NCBI RefSeq assembly: GCF_913055165.1
Contig: NZ_CAJXJS010000032.1
Span: 1-39,519, forward strand
DNA: 39,519 nucleotides
DNA from: an uncultured Devosia sp.
GTDB taxonomy: Bacteria > Pseudomonadota > Alphaproteobacteria > Rhizobiales > Devosiaceae
Direction of reading: 5' to 3'
A program made the position numbers and the translations under genes. The notes under the pieces were generated by a model. It saw only the letters and a list, made by a program, of their open reading frames with translations, did no database searches and was not told the origin of the DNA. Below, piece after piece: positions 27,160 through 37,783 of this stretch (positions within the stretch are counted from its first letter, which is position 1; every line of letters starts with the position of its first letter).

Positions 27160-30100
27160 TCAATAGTCCCGCTCGTAGAACACGCCGACACTGGAATTGC
27201 CGTCCTGGCCGGCGGCCCCCTTGATGGTCAGGTCATCCGTCACATCCAGATTGATGGTCACCTTGGACTGGCCATTCGCGCCGGCGGTGACACCGAGATA
27301 GACATTGTCCTGAATATAGGTGCCGGCCTGAACACCGACATTGCCCTGGTCGTCGGTCACGACATCCAGATCGGCGAGGCCTGCGGCCCCGCGCAGGCTG
27401 TCGACCAGCCCACCACCGCCGCCGCCACCAACCAGTTCGGCCGCGGCCGCGGCCAGCTGCGCCAGTTGCAGCGGCGAGAGTTCGCCCATGGAGCGGTTAA
27501 AGATCAGCCGGCTCAGCACTTCGTCCTGCGGCAGGGTCGGGTTGGAGGAGAACGAAATGTCGGGCGACGATGCCCGGCCCGACAATGTCACGAACACCGT
27601 GATGCCATCGCCCTCCGTCCGAGCCACGAAATTGAGCTGCGGATCGAGGTCCCCCACCAGCGTCACCGTTCCGGTTTCGAAGATGACGCGCTGCCCCAGA
27701 ATCGAGAGCCGGCCGCGGATGAGATTGAAGGCACCCACCGGCTGCACATTGTTGACGCTGCCGGTCAGGCGCACCGACCCGCCCACTTCCGCATCGAGCC
27801 CACGCCCGCGAATGAAGATCTGGTTGGGCGCATTGACCATCACGTCAAGCTGCAATTGCGGCCCGCCACCGGCCGCCACGCCCGTTCGTTCATCGATCCT
27901 GGCGCGATCCAGGGTCCGTTGGACGTCGGCAGGCGCCCGGCGATGCTCAACATCAATCAGCTGCGCGCCCCCGCCCAGGCTTTCTGGCACGGTGATGTTG
28001 GCCTGTTCGACCAGCACATTGCCCGACAGCAAAGGCGCGCCGGTCAAATTGCCGGCAAGACCCAGATTGCCGGAAAGCGTCGCCACGAAGAGATCGCCAT
28101 CGGCATAGCGTGCCGAATTGATCTGCACCGCCAGATCAGCCGGCAGGGCGCCGCTGAGCCCCACCGTGCCGGAGGCCGAGACGCTGCCGCCGGTCGCCAG
28201 ATTGGCACTCAGGGACTCAATGGTGGCATTGGTGCCGTTCAGGGATGCGCGTCCAGTGATGCCGGTCAGGCGGAGATTGAGTTCGGGATCGACATATTCG
28301 GCGCCAGTGGTAGCAACACTGCCGGCAAATTGCGGATTGCTGAGGCTGCCGCTCACCCGCGCGTCAAAGCTCGCCGTGCCCGATATCCGGGCGCCCCGGT
28401 CGGAAACGAATTGGTTGGCTAGCGACAAGGGCGCGGAACCATTGAGCGCGATGTCGACACCATTGCCCGCCAGCGGCAACCGGCCCGAGCCGCTTACATT
28501 GAGACCGCCGCTGCCATTGGCGCTGACGCTCTCCAGGATAACGGCATTGCCGCCATAGCTGCCGGAGGCGGTAAGCGATAGCGGGGTGATGCCGAAGGGC
28601 GCGATGGCCCGCGCACCGACGCCCCCAGCCTGCACATCAAAGCCGACCTGGGGATCGCTGGCCTGTCCCGAGACGATCGCCTGCCCATCGAGTGTTCCGG
28701 ACAGACCAAGGTCCGGCGCCACGGCATTGGCGATAGACAGCGGCAGGCTGGAAATATCGACCACCATATCGAGTGTCTGGCCCGCAGTGCCGGTGGCCGT
28801 AATGCTGCCCGAGCCGACATTGAAACGGATCGCATCGAGCGCAATGCTGTCGCCTTGCACCAGAAGCACTGCCGGATCGGCGAGGCGGGCGGTGAGGTCG
28901 CCCTGTTCCAGGCTGGCGCGATCCAGTGCCAGACGATAGCCGCCATCGACCGGGTTGAGGGAGCCCGCCAGATCGACGTCTGTTCCCGTGGCCAGCGCGG
29001 CCTGTGCGTCAAACTGTGTTGTCTCGCCTGCCTGACTGGCCCGCGCCGTCAGGTTGTCCACGACAATGCCTCCCGCCACGACATTGCTGGCCTTGGCGGT
29101 TCCGTTGACAATGGGAACGCCGAACAGGTCGGAAACGCCCGCGGAAATATCGGCATCGCCAACAGCGATGTCATTGATCCGGAGGTCCGACGCGTTGGCG
29201 GTGATGCCCGCGCCCTGCTCGCCATTCTGCGGGGTCAATTCGATCGCCGCGTTGATCGCCCCCGAGGCATCGGTCAGCAGCAGCGCCGCAGCCAGGGACA
29301 CATCGCTGGCCGCAATGTCGAGCCGCCCGTCCAGCAGCCCGCTCTCGACCATGCGGGTCACGCCGCCACTCACCCGGGTGCCGGCGATTTCGAAGCCAAT
29401 ATCGGACAGCGCCTGGGTGTCGGCGTCGGATTCAAAATGGGTGGCCAGCGTCGCGCGATGACCATCGAGCATGGCCGAGCCCGAAACGTCGCCGTCAATG
29501 ATGCCCTCCAGCAAGGTAGCGGCGATTCCCAGCTTGGCGTCGCGCAGCGTGTAGTCGCCGAGCGTACCGCTGGGAACCTGCACATCAAGCATCAGCACCA
29601 GCGGCGCTTCGGCTTCGCTCGTGCGCGCCGATCCGCGCAGGCTCAGGGCACCGCTGGCCTGCTCCGAAACAAGAGCGAGATCGGAGAGGTCGAGTGCAAT
29701 GTTGAAATCGGCAATCTCACTGGCATAGCGACCGTCAGCAGTGAACTGCACCTGGTCATTGGCGATGGAAAACGCCTCGGCGGTTATCCCCGCCTCGGTG
29801 CGCGCCAGCCGGCCGGACAGCCCGACAGTACCAGCGAGCAGCGCATCGGCCGTTGGGTCATCTACCCTGAGGTCGGTGCCGGTGCCGTCAAACACCAGGT
29901 CGAACCCACCGGTGACCGGCAAGAAGCGGCCATCGGCAACCAGATCGAGACTGCCGCTCAGCGCACGATCTGCCAGGCCAGAAAAGGGGGCGATACTGCC
30001 GGTCTGGATCTGGATACGGCCATCAAAAATGGTGCCGTCGATTTGCCCGGCCATGGCAGCGGTCAGCGCTTGGCCGACCACGCGCAATTCGGCCAGTTCA

Positions 30101-31494
30101 ATGGGCTCTCCGGCATTCCACAGGCCTGCAATCCCCAGCCCCACCCGGCTTCCCAGCGCCGCCTCCACGCCCGGGTCGGCCGAAATGCCCGACAGCGCAC
30201 CGTCACCATTGAAGGTCACCATGCGGGTGGCCGGATCTTCAAGATTGCGGGCCACGCCGCCGACACCCAGCGCGAAATCCCGCGCCTCGAACCCGTCGGT
30301 TTCCAGGCCCTCAATGGCAACTTGAGCTTGCCATTCATCGCTTGCCGCCGTCCCAAACGCGATGCGGACTTGCCCACCCTGAACCAGCGTCGACGCGCCG
30401 GGCACTGGCAGCCTCACCCTGTTTCCTTCAGGATCGGCCACAGTCGCCGTCAAATCCAACAGGCTGAGGAAATTGTCCGCCGTGGTCTGCGCGCGCGCCG
30501 TCAGGCCCAGCTGTCCACCGCTCAATGTCAGATTGGCAATGTCGAGGCCGCCAGCGCTCTTGACCAGCGCATCCACGGTCAACCTTGTGTCGGCGCCGAA
30601 AAACGCGCGATAGGGCTCGGCCACCAGGGTCGAGAGCGGGCCGCCCAGCGTGGCATCGATATCGAAGCCTTCCGCCTGCTGCGCGATCATTGCCGTCCCT
30701 GTGAGCGCCGGCTGGTCATTGGCCAGCAATTGGAGCTGCGTGGTGAGATCGGCGACCGGCCCCTCCCCCTGCAGCGTCAGTGTCATGGCCGGGCGGTCCT
30801 GGATGTTGAGCAGGTTCGCCAGCACCCCATTGGGCGGCTCCATCAGCGACAGGCCGAGATCGATCGTATTGCCCTCACGCCGATAGGCGACGTCGAGGTC
30901 CAGCGTTCCACCAGGGCCATCAAGGCGCACAATGTCCAGCACCGCATCGAGATTGCCGCTTTCCAGCGTCATCGACCCGGCAAGGGAAATCTCCGAGCCC
31001 AGCCCGAACACCCCTTCGCCAAAGGTAACACTGGGCACGGCCAGTTCGCCGATCTGGATGGCGACCGGAAACTCGGGGATTTCCAGCGTCCCTGCCTCGG
31101 GTGGCGGCAGATCGACAGCGCCCTCCACCGGGATCGGGTTGCGGATATAGTCGATGGACTCCGCGCGCAGCGAATTGACCTCCAGCCGCCCGCCGAGCAG
31201 CGCCGACTGGTTCCAATTGAGGCTCGCATCGTTGATGCGCAGCCATACCCCTTCGGCGTCCGAGATGGTGATCTCATTGATCGAGACGTCAGAGCCGAGA
31301 ATACCCTCGATATTGGAGAGTCGGATCTGCCGCTCCGGGGTGGACAATTGACCCTCGACAAAGCCGGTCAGCCAATCCTTCTGCTCTTCATTGTTCATGT
31401 CCTGCGCGACCAGCGCCACCGGCACGGCGGCAGGCGCCAGCAGCAGGGCTGCAAGCAGAAGCCGCCTGCGCATATTGGGGGTCCGCCCGGCCAT
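27160..31494 (-). CDS. tamB: Translocation and assembly module subunit TamB
   Basis: This 1444-residue protein of the AsmA-like/TamB class has an N-terminal signal anchor (RRRLLLAALLLAPAAVPVAL). A very long stretch of repeated beta-strand modules then spans the periplasm. The conserved C-terminal TamB domain (DUF490) includes GSVNNVQPVGAFNLIRGRLS, PDISFSSNPTLPQDEVLSRL and the ending VGVFYERDY. TamB works with TamA to insert outer-membrane or surface proteins and may move phospholipids. The start ATG at 31494 overlaps the tamA stop (TGATG), which supports it; an ATG at 31473 is an alternative. Length is typical for Rhizobiales. Confidence 0.94.
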   Translation of the reverse strand: MAGRTPNMRRRLLLAALLLAPAAVPVALVAQDMNNEEQKDWLTGFVEGQLSTPERQIRLSNIEGILGSDVSINEITISDAEGVWLRINDASLNWNQSALLGGRLEVNSLRAESIDYIRNPIPVEGAVDLPPPEAGTLEIPEFPVAIQIGELAVPSVTFGEGVFGLGSEISLAGSMTLESGNLDAVLDIVRLDGPGGTLDLDVAYRREGNTIDLGLSLMEPPNGVLANLLNIQDRPAMTLTLQGEGPVADLTTQLQLLANDQPALTGTAMIAQQAEGFDIDATLGGPLSTLVAEPYRAFFGADTRLTVDALVKSAGGLDIANLTLSGGQLGLTARAQTTADNFLSLLDLTATVADPEGNRVRLPVPGASTLVQGGQVRIAFGTAASDEWQAQVAIEGLETDGFEARDFALGVGGVARNLEDPATRMVTFNGDGALSGISADPGVEAALGSRVGLGIAGLWNAGEPIELAELRVVGQALTAAMAGQIDGTIFDGRIQIQTGSIAPFSGLADRALSGSLDLVADGRFLPVTGGFDLVFDGTGTDLRVDDPTADALLAGTVGLSGRLARTEAGITAEAFSIANDQVQFTADGRYASEIADFNIALDLSDLALVSEQASGALSLRGSARTSEAEAPLVLMLDVQVPSGTLGDYTLRDAKLGIAATLLEGIIDGDVSGSAMLDGHRATLATHFESDADTQALSDIGFEIAGTRVSGGVTRMVESGLLDGRLDIAASDVSLAAALLLTDASGAINAAIELTPQNGEQGAGITANASDLRINDIAVGDADISAGVSDLFGVPIVNGTAKASNVVAGGIVVDNLTARASQAGETTQFDAQAALATGTDVDLAGSLNPVDGGYRLALDRASLEQGDLTARLADPAVLLVQGDSIALDAIRFNVGSGSITATGTAGQTLDMVVDISSLPLSIANAVAPDLGLSGTLDGQAIVSGQASDPQVGFDVQAGGVGARAIAPFGITPLSLTASGSYGGNAVILESVSANGSGGLNVSGSGRLPLAGNGVDIALNGSAPLSLANQFVSDRGARISGTASFDARVSGSLSNPQFAGSVATTGAEYVDPELNLRLTGITGRASLNGTNATIESLSANLATGGSVSASGTVGLSGALPADLAVQINSARYADGDLFVATLSGNLGLAGNLTGAPLLSGNVLVEQANITVPESLGGGAQLIDVEHRRAPADVQRTLDRARIDERTGVAAGGGPQLQLDVMVNAPNQIFIRGRGLDAEVGGSVRLTGSVNNVQPVGAFNLIRGRLSILGQRVIFETGTVTLVGDLDPQLNFVARTEGDGITVFVTLSGRASSPDISFSSNPTLPQDEVLSRLIFNRSMGELSPLQLAQLAAAAAELVGGGGGGGLVDSLRGAAGLADLDVVTDDQGNVGVQAGTYIQDNVYLGVTAGANGQSKVTINLDVTDDLTIKGAAGQDGNSSVGVFYERDY

Positions 31495-33374
31495 CAGAAC
31501 GCCTGCCCTATGCCAGCATAGATCGCATAGTCCGGATCGCCTGCCTTGCGATTGAGGGGCACCGCCACATCAAGGCGCAAGGGACCCAGTCCGGTATAGT
31601 AACGGACACCGATGCCCGCTCCCAGACGCAGGTCATCCAGCCCGGGGAACGTATCGGCTGCCACATAGCCACCATCGACAAACCCGACCACGCCAATATC
31701 GTCGGTCACCTTGGCGCGGGCTTCCAGCGAGGCCTCCAGCAAATAGCGCCCGCCGGTGATCGTTCCTGTCCCATCGTCGACGCCGATGGACTTGAACGCA
31801 TAACCGCGCACCGAACCGCCCCCGCCGGCAAAGAACAGCTTGTCCGGCGGAATATCCACCAGTGCCGGCCCGACCACAGCGCCCGCTTTGAGCCGGCCGG
31901 CCAGCACAAAGGGATCTTCCTCCCCAAAGCCGAAATAGGTGCGGCCTTCCACCACCAGCCGGCCACCCGGCGAACCACCGAGCAGATCGATATAAGGCTC
32001 GATATTGGCCGAGGCATACCAGCCTTCGGTGGGATCGACCGTGCTGTCGCGCCCGTCATAGATCACGCCGGCATAAAGGCCTGCTGTCTGGAAGTCGCGT
32101 GTGCCAAAGACATCGTCAAAGCGCGCCACCTCGAAGCTCGCGCCCCCCTCGAAGGTCAGCTCGTCCGAGAAGAACCAGCTCAGCCCGACGCGTCCGCCGG
32201 CCGAGGTCTCGGTATATTTGGGATAGATCGTCCGCTCTGCCGATACCGTCGCCACCAGATCCACATCGGGGTGGTAGAAGCCCGGCTTGGTGAAGGTACC
32301 GCCGATGAAATAGTCGAACTGGGCGGTGTCGATTGGCCAAGCAATGCTGGCAATGCGCGCATCCAGTCGCAGCCTTTCGGCCTGGCCGAACAGATTGCGC
32401 CAGAGGTGATAGGCTTCCAGGCCAAGTCCATCCACGGTCGAATAGGTGGCACCCACGCCAAAGCGCCGCCCCGGCAACTCCTCCACGATCAGTTCGTAGG
32501 GCAACAGGCCATCGCTACCGATGCTCTCGGCTGCCTCCAGCCGCGATGCCCGAAACACCTCCAGACGGTCAAGCCGCTTCTGGGCACGTTCCAACTCGTC
32601 CGGATCATATTCTTGGCCCACGGTCAGTCCGGTCTGCTGAGCGACGAAATCCGGGTTCATCCGCTCCGCCCCGGTCACCCGCACGGGCCCGAAGGCCGCC
32701 CTTTGCCCAGGGTTCACCGTGATAGTGGCAGCCACCGTATTGGTCGCGTGATCCGCGACCACATCGCGGGAAACGATCTCTGCCTTGGCATAGCCCTGCT
32801 GCCGCCAGGCCTCCAGCGCCAGCTGCTCGGCCCTCAGGATCACCGCCGAGCGCGCAATTTCGCCGGTTCCATAGCCGCGCAGCACCGGCGAGGGCACCTG
32901 ATCGGCAGGATCGGAGGTGGGCGGCGCCTGATTGACGATCATCACCTCGCCAAAGCGGAACAGCGGCCCCACCGAAACGGCAATCGTGACATCGACCGGA
33001 TCGGGCAAGACCGTGTCTGGCGGCAGGCTGGCGGCTTCCCGTCCAGCAATGTGGATGCTGACGGCACCGCCGTAATAACCCTCGCCATAAAGCGCCGCGA
33101 GCAGGCGCCGATAGTCGCCACGCGCCTTGGCGATCAGCCCCGCAGCACCGGATGCAGGCTCGGCCTGGTCGGCGAGCAGGGCAGACGCATTGCGCAGCGC
33201 CGCCTCAACGGCACCGCCTTCGCTGGATGTGAAAGTGACGAAATAGGGTTGGGGATCGACAATCACCGCATCGGCGTCGATCTCGGACTGGTCCTCGAAA
33301 AACTTGATGCCGAACAGCTCAAAGCCACTAGCCGGAATCGCCGCCCCGACCGCCATGGTCAGGCCGATGCACAA
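31494..33374 (-). CDS. tamA: Translocation and assembly module subunit TamA (Omp85 family)
   Basis: This is an outer-membrane Omp85-family barrel of about 626 residues. The N-terminal POTRA repeats are at about 60-290 (ALYGEGYYGGAVSIHIAG and RQQGYAKAEIVSRDVV). The C-terminal 16-strand barrel carries the family lid motif FFAGGGGSVRGYAFKSIG and ends in a strand with terminal F (YAIYAGIGQAF). It partners TamB, encoded next. The start is uncertain: this frame has only TTG (33374) and ATG (33356) as ordinary starts. Both leave a signal peptide without its basic n-region, whereas residues encoded just upstream (QSARLVSSIGAL) would complete one. A CTG start at 33410 or 33395 is therefore possible. 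Confidence 0.92.
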   Translation of the reverse strand: MCIGLTMAVGAAIPASGFELFGIKFFEDQSEIDADAVIVDPQPYFVTFTSSEGGAVEAALRNASALLADQAEPASGAAGLIAKARGDYRRLLAALYGEGYYGGAVSIHIAGREAASLPPDTVLPDPVDVTIAVSVGPLFRFGEVMIVNQAPPTSDPADQVPSPVLRGYGTGEIARSAVILRAEQLALEAWRQQGYAKAEIVSRDVVADHATNTVAATITVNPGQRAAFGPVRVTGAERMNPDFVAQQTGLTVGQEYDPDELERAQKRLDRLEVFRASRLEAAESIGSDGLLPYELIVEELPGRRFGVGATYSTVDGLGLEAYHLWRNLFGQAERLRLDARIASIAWPIDTAQFDYFIGGTFTKPGFYHPDVDLVATVSAERTIYPKYTETSAGGRVGLSWFFSDELTFEGGASFEVARFDDVFGTRDFQTAGLYAGVIYDGRDSTVDPTEGWYASANIEPYIDLLGGSPGGRLVVEGRTYFGFGEEDPFVLAGRLKAGAVVGPALVDIPPDKLFFAGGGGSVRGYAFKSIGVDDGTGTITGGRYLLEASLEARAKVTDDIGVVGFVDGGYVAADTFPGLDDLRLGAGIGVRYYTGLGPLRLDVAVPLNRKAGDPDYAIYAGIGQAF

Positions 33375-33629
33375 GGCGCCAATACTCGATACCAGACGCG
33401 CGCTTTGCAGTGGTCTATCCCGCCCTTTTACGCTTCAACCAAACCGGGCCGAAGCGAAGTTTGCCGCATGGACGGAAAGAATGCGTTAAGCTTTCCCCAT
33501 CCGCTTTCGAACCCGCCAAAAAGGCGCAGATTTCATGGCCAGTTTAGGGCCGCGGCGGCAAGTCGAACACCCTTTGCGTTGAAATTGTTCGATTTTGGCC
33601 GATCACAAGTGACCATTCGCCCATGCTGC

Positions 33630-35630
33630 CTATTCCCGCGCCAGCGCCTCGACGGGATCCAGCCGGGCAGCCGAGCGGGCGGGCATGAACCCGAAGACCA
33701 CCCCGATGACGCTGGCCGAAATGATGGCCAGGATGATGGACTCGGTCGAATAGGCCAGCCGTGCGCCCGACACGATAGCCGTCAGACCCTGCCCCAGGGC
33801 AAAGCTCAGCGCAACACCAGCGGCGCCGCCGGCGAAGCAGACGAGAATCGCTTCGATCAGGAACTGCCGCATGATGTCGGATCGGCGCGCCCCCACAGCC
33901 ATGCGGATACCGATCTCCTTTGTCCGCTCGGACACCGAGACTAGCATGATGTTCATCACACCGATGCCGCCGACCACCAGCGAAATCACCGCAATGGTCG
34001 ATATCAGAATGGTCAGTGTCGCTGTGGTCGACTGGATCGTCTCGCGGATCGTATCGGTGTTCTGGAGAAAGAAATCCTGCGTGCCACCATGCAGCCGGGT
34101 CAACAGTTTCGTCATCTCTTCTTCGGCGCGCCCCGTATCGTAGTCATCGGCAACGCGCACCGCGATCGAATTGAGCCAGGATTGCCCCAATATGCGGCTC
34201 ATGGCCGATGTATAGGGCACATAGACATTGGCATTGTTGCCGCCCGGTCCAAAACCGGAGCTGGTTTCGACCACCCCGATCACCCGCACCGGCACCCGAC
34301 CCAGCATGATGACTTCGCCGATCGGATCCTCGCCATTGACGAAGATGGCGTCCACCGCGTTCTGGTCGATCACCGCTTCCTGCGCCATGTTGGCGATGCT
34401 CTCGGGGCCAAAGCCCGATCCGGCGGTAAATGTGCGGCCGTTGACCTGAAAGAAGTCCGCACCCACGCCCGTCACGGACGCGTTGCTGGCCGTGTTTCGA
34501 TAAAGCACCGTCGCATTGGCACTGACCTGAGGGGTGACGCTGTCGGCGTAGTCCTGCTGGGCCAGCGCCTCGACATCGGTCGGCCGCAACGTGCGCACCC
34601 TTCCCGAGCGCATGTCACCGAACGAGCGCCCCGGATAGACATTGATGGTGTTGGTGCCGATCGAGGAGATATTCTCCAGCACCGCCTGTTGGCTGCCCTG
34701 CCCCAGCGCCACCACTGCCACCACCGACGCGATGCCGATGATAATGCCGAGCATGGTGAGGAAGGTGCGCAGCTTGTGCGCGCCCATCGCCCGCAACGCC
34801 ATGCGCAGGGCCTCGCCCATGCGATCCAGCCCGCGCCGCCAGGTGGCGGCCGCCTTTATTTCCGTCTGGTTCTTTTCGACATGGCGCGGCTCGGCCGTGT
34901 AGCGGTCGGCAATGATCTCGCCATCGGCAATCTCGATGATCCGATCCGCCTGCGCCGCGATCTGCTGGTCATGCGTGACGATGATGATGGTGTGGCCATC
35001 CGCATGCAATTCCTTGAGCAGGGCCATGAGTTCCTTGCCGGACTGGGAATCCAGTGCGCCGGTCGGCTCGTCCGCGAGGATCACTTCGCCGCCATTCATC
35101 AGCGCCCGCGCCACGCTCACCCTTTGCTGCTGACCACCCGACAGCGCATTGGGGCGGTGATCGAGCCGTTCGCCCAGTCCCAGCCGCGTCAGCAGTCCGA
35201 TTGCCCGCGCCCGTCGCGCGCCGGCATCGGCGCCGGCATAGATGGCCGGCACCTCGACATTCTCGACGGCGTCGAGATCGGCCAGCAATTGGTAGCGCTG
35301 GAAGATGAAACCGAAATGCTCGCGCCGGAGCGCCGCCAGCGCGTCCGCATCGAGCGCACTGACATCCTTGCTGTCAAACCGGTAGCTGCCCTCGCTCGCG
35401 CGATCCAGGCACCCCAGAATATTCATCAGCGTCGACTTGCCGGAGCCGGACTGGCCGATAATGGCGACCATTTCGCCGCGGCGGATATCGAGATCGATCG
35501 CCTTGAGCACGGCCACCGTCTCGGTGCCCGACTGGAAACGCCGCACCAGCCCCCGGATCGATATGATCGCGTCCCCGCGGCCGCCATCTTCTGCCCTGGC
35601 GGCCTCGCTGGGCGAAAAGGCGCGGTTCAT
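33630..35630 (-). CDS. macB: MacB-type tripartite efflux ABC transporter
   Basis: This 666-residue protein starts with an ABC ATPase at about 22-245: Walker A GQSGSGKS, signature [12 protein letters not shown], Walker [11 protein letters not shown] linker follows, then a first transmembrane helix (near 285-310), a periplasmic MacB domain of about 210 residues and three more helices of the FtsX/MacB permease fold. It is a mechanotransmission pump for macrolides, peptides or lipopeptides that works with MacA and an outer-membrane channel. Its ATG overlaps the macA stop (TGATG). No TolC-like gene is in view, so the channel is elsewhere. Substrate cannot be inferred. Confidence 0.94.
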   Translation of the reverse strand: MNRAFSPSEAARAEDGGRGDAIISIRGLVRRFQSGTETVAVLKAIDLDIRRGEMVAIIGQSGSGKSTLMNILGCLDRASEGSYRFDSKDVSALDADALAALRREHFGFIFQRYQLLADLDAVENVEVPAIYAGADAGARRARAIGLLTRLGLGERLDHRPNALSGGQQQRVSVARALMNGGEVILADEPTGALDSQSGKELMALLKELHADGHTIIIVTHDQQIAAQADRIIEIADGEIIADRYTAEPRHVEKNQTEIKAAATWRRGLDRMGEALRMALRAMGAHKLRTFLTMLGIIIGIASVVAVVALGQGSQQAVLENISSIGTNTINVYPGRSFGDMRSGRVRTLRPTDVEALAQQDYADSVTPQVSANATVLYRNTASNASVTGVGADFFQVNGRTFTAGSGFGPESIANMAQEAVIDQNAVDAIFVNGEDPIGEVIMLGRVPVRVIGVVETSSGFGPGGNNANVYVPYTSAMSRILGQSWLNSIAVRVADDYDTGRAEEEMTKLLTRLHGGTQDFFLQNTDTIRETIQSTTATLTILISTIAVISLVVGGIGVMNIMLVSVSERTKEIGIRMAVGARRSDIMRQFLIEAILVCFAGGAAGVALSFALGQGLTAIVSGARLAYSTESIILAIISASVIGVVFGFMPARSAARLDPVEALARE

Positions 35631-36838
35631 CAGCCGCCTCCGCCGCGCATCATCATCATGCCCCCGCCGATCCGTGATCCCCCCGGACCTGCTTGGCCCG
35701 AAGCGCCTGGGAAGCGCACACCGGTGCCATTGACCACCTGCTCGCCCTCGGTGAGGCCCGATACGATCTCGGCATTGATATTGTCGTTGAGCCCGACCTC
35801 AATGGGGGTCGGGCGCATCTCTTCCGTGGCCGGATCATAGACCGTCACAACCACGTCACCACCAGGGCCGCGACGCGTCACCAGGCCCGAGGGTAGCGTC
35901 AGCACATCCCGCGCTTCCTCAAGGATAATCGTCACCGAGGCCGTCATCGAGATACGCAGCCGGTGATCCGGATTGGGCACCTCGAACAACCCGTTGTAAT
36001 AAACCGCGCTGCCCGCACTGGTCGCGTCTTCGGCAATCGAGGTCGGTGCCGGCTCGATCTCGCGCAATGTGGCCTCTATGCGTTCGTCCGGCTCACCCAA
36101 TATGGTGAAATAGACCTTCTGTCCCGGCCGCACCTTGACCACGTCGGCCTCGGAGATTTCCGCCTTGATCACCATGGTATCGAGATTGGCGATCTTGGCG
36201 ATGGTGGGCGTCGCCGAATTGGCATTGAGGGTTTGCCCCTCCTCCACCAGCAGCGCCACCACCGTCCCGTCGGCCGGGGCCACAATCCGGGTGCGCGCCA
36301 AATCGAGTTCAGCCGACTCCACCGTCAACTCCGCCTGGGCAATCTGGGCGTCCAGCTGGTCGATCTGTGCGCGCGCTTGCTCGACCGCGGCCTGCGCCGT
36401 TTCCAGCTCGGTTTGCGACACCAGGCTATTGGCGCTCAATTGTTGCTGCCGCGCCAGCGCCGTCTCCGCCTTGGCGAGGGTAGCCTCCTGGCTGCGGCGT
36501 TGCGCCTCGATGCCGGCCAGTGCCGCTTCGGCCGAGCGCACGGCATTTTCCTGGTTGAGGCTGTCGATCTCGGCAATCAGGTCTCCACGATTGACCTGGT
36601 CCCCCAGCGAGACATGCACAGCCTTGATGCTGCCGGAAACCTCCGCGCCGACACTGACCAATGCGCTGGCCTGCAGCACGCCCGAAGCAAGCACGGTCGT
36701 TTCAATGTCGCCGCGACTGACCGTGACGGTGTCCGGGGCGGTGCTGGCCTGGGTCGGTGCCAGAAAATACCACCACCCGGCCGCGGCACCACCCGCCAAC
36801 ACGATCAGGACAATCAGAAATCTGGCAAAGCGCTTCAT
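35630..36838 (-). CDS. macA: MacA-type periplasmic adaptor (membrane fusion protein)
   Basis: This 402-residue adaptor has an N-terminal membrane anchor ([20 protein letters not shown]). A lipoyl/biotinyl-like half motif ([20 protein letters not shown]) and an alpha-helical hairpin (about 95-185, Gln/Ala-rich) follow. The second half-motif is [18 protein letters not shown], and the beta-barrel and membrane-proximal domains complete it. I chose the ATG at 36838, MKRFARFL; a frame to 36886 adds an unlikely hydrophilic leader. The extreme C-terminus is unusual: GGG, four consecutive Met, R, then GGGG. It couples MacB to an outer-membrane channel. Confidence 0.93.
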   Translation of the reverse strand: MKRFARFLIVLIVLAGGAAAGWWYFLAPTQASTAPDTVTVSRGDIETTVLASGVLQASALVSVGAEVSGSIKAVHVSLGDQVNRGDLIAEIDSLNQENAVRSAEAALAGIEAQRRSQEATLAKAETALARQQQLSANSLVSQTELETAQAAVEQARAQIDQLDAQIAQAELTVESAELDLARTRIVAPADGTVVALLVEEGQTLNANSATPTIAKIANLDTMVIKAEISEADVVKVRPGQKVYFTILGEPDERIEATLREIEPAPTSIAEDATSAGSAVYYNGLFEVPNPDHRLRISMTASVTIILEEARDVLTLPSGLVTRRGPGGDVVVTVYDPATEEMRPTPIEVGLNDNINAEIVSGLTEGEQVVNGTGVRFPGASGQAGPGGSRIGGGMMMMRGGGG

Positions 36839-37005
36839 GGATTTGAAAAGGCCTTTGTTGAAACAATGCCGCATCCATACGCTCAAAACGCTACGCGTTC
36901 ACGTTAGCACTGAGTCAGGAGCATTAAACTTTGGACATGTTGACGCGCGTGCAGGCAGCGTCCACCCTATGCCGGACTTTGTGAACTCCCCCTCAGGATC
37001 CGTCC

Positions 37006-37782
37006 ATGTACCCGCTGCTCGACCCCAGCCGCTTTGTCGTCTTCATCACCGGTGCAACCTCTGGCTTTGGCGCCGCAGCCGCTCGCCGCTATGTCGGCGC
37101 TGGTGGCAAGGTCATTGCGACGGGCCGGCGCGAGGATCGTCTGCTGGCATTGCGCGATGAGCTTGGGCACGACAAGTGCCACATCATTCCCCTCGATGTG
37201 CGCGATCGCGTCGCCATGGAAGCGGCCATCGCCGCCATCCCGGCCCCGTTTGACGCCATCAACATCGTCCTCGCCAATGCCGGGCTCGCATTGGGACTGC
37301 AGCCGGCCGCCGAAGCCGATTTGCATGACTGGGAAACCATGATCGACACCAATATCAAGGGTCTGGTCTACACCGTCCGCCTGCTGCTGCCCGGCCTCAT
37401 TGCCCGCGGCGGTGGCCATGTGGTGACGCTCGGCTCTGTGGCCGGCGAATATGCCTATCCCGGTGGCTCCGTCTACGCCGCGTCCAAGGCCTTCGTGAAA
37501 CACTTCGCCCTCGCCATCCGGTCCGACCTGCAGGGCAAGAATGTCCGCGTCACCGATATCGAACCGGGCCTGACCGAAACCGAGTTTTCACTGGTTCGCT
37601 TCAAGGGCGACGAACAGAAGGCGGGCAATGTCTATTCGGGAACCAAGGCGATGAACGCCGAGGATATCGCCGAGTCCATCTTCTGGGCCACGTGCCTGCC
37701 CGAACACGTCAACGTCAACAAGATCCAGTTGATGGCCACGACCCAGGCCATCGGCCCGTTCGACATCTATCGGGAGAAATGA
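37006..37782 (+). CDS. YdfG-like short-chain dehydrogenase (NADP-dependent 3-hydroxy acid / serine dehydrogenase type)
   Basis: This is a 258-residue classical SDR. The cofactor motif TGATSGFG is at residues 15-22, an NADP-type Arg pair follows in ATGRREDRL, then LANAGLALG. The catalytic Ser is in GSVAGEYAY, and Tyr and Lys are in VYAASKAF. The sequence around GGSVYAASKAFVKHFALAIR and the end ATTQAIGPFDIYR resemble E. coli YdfG, which oxidises L-allo-threonine, serine and 3-hydroxypropionate. It follows AGGA by seven bases. Its stop falls directly next to the stop of the convergent LDH2-family gene. Exact substrate is open. Confidence 0.85.
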   Translation: MYPLLDPSRFVVFITGATSGFGAAAARRYVGAGGKVIATGRREDRLLALRDELGHDKCHIIPLDVRDRVAMEAAIAAIPAPFDAINIVLANAGLALGLQPAAEADLHDWETMIDTNIKGLVYTVRLLLPGLIARGGGHVVTLGSVAGEYAYPGGSVYAASKAFVKHFALAIRSDLQGKNVRVTDIEPGLTETEFSLVRFKGDEQKAGNVYSGTKAMNAEDIAESIFWATCLPEHVNVNKIQLMATTQAIGPFDIYREK

Positions 37783-37783
37783 A

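Noticed and set aside
28855..31521. Very long open frame (about 888 codons) antisense to tamB
   Set aside because: It mirrors the codon pattern of the GC-rich tamB gene on the other strand, is rich in Arg/Gln/His low-information sequence, and has no recognisable domain. tamB itself is clearly real.
33563..33592. Inverted repeat TCGAACA ... TGTTCGA between tamA and macB
   Set aside because: The 7-bp arms are 16 bases apart, in a gap not clearly acting as a promoter for either neighbour. Too weak to call an operator.
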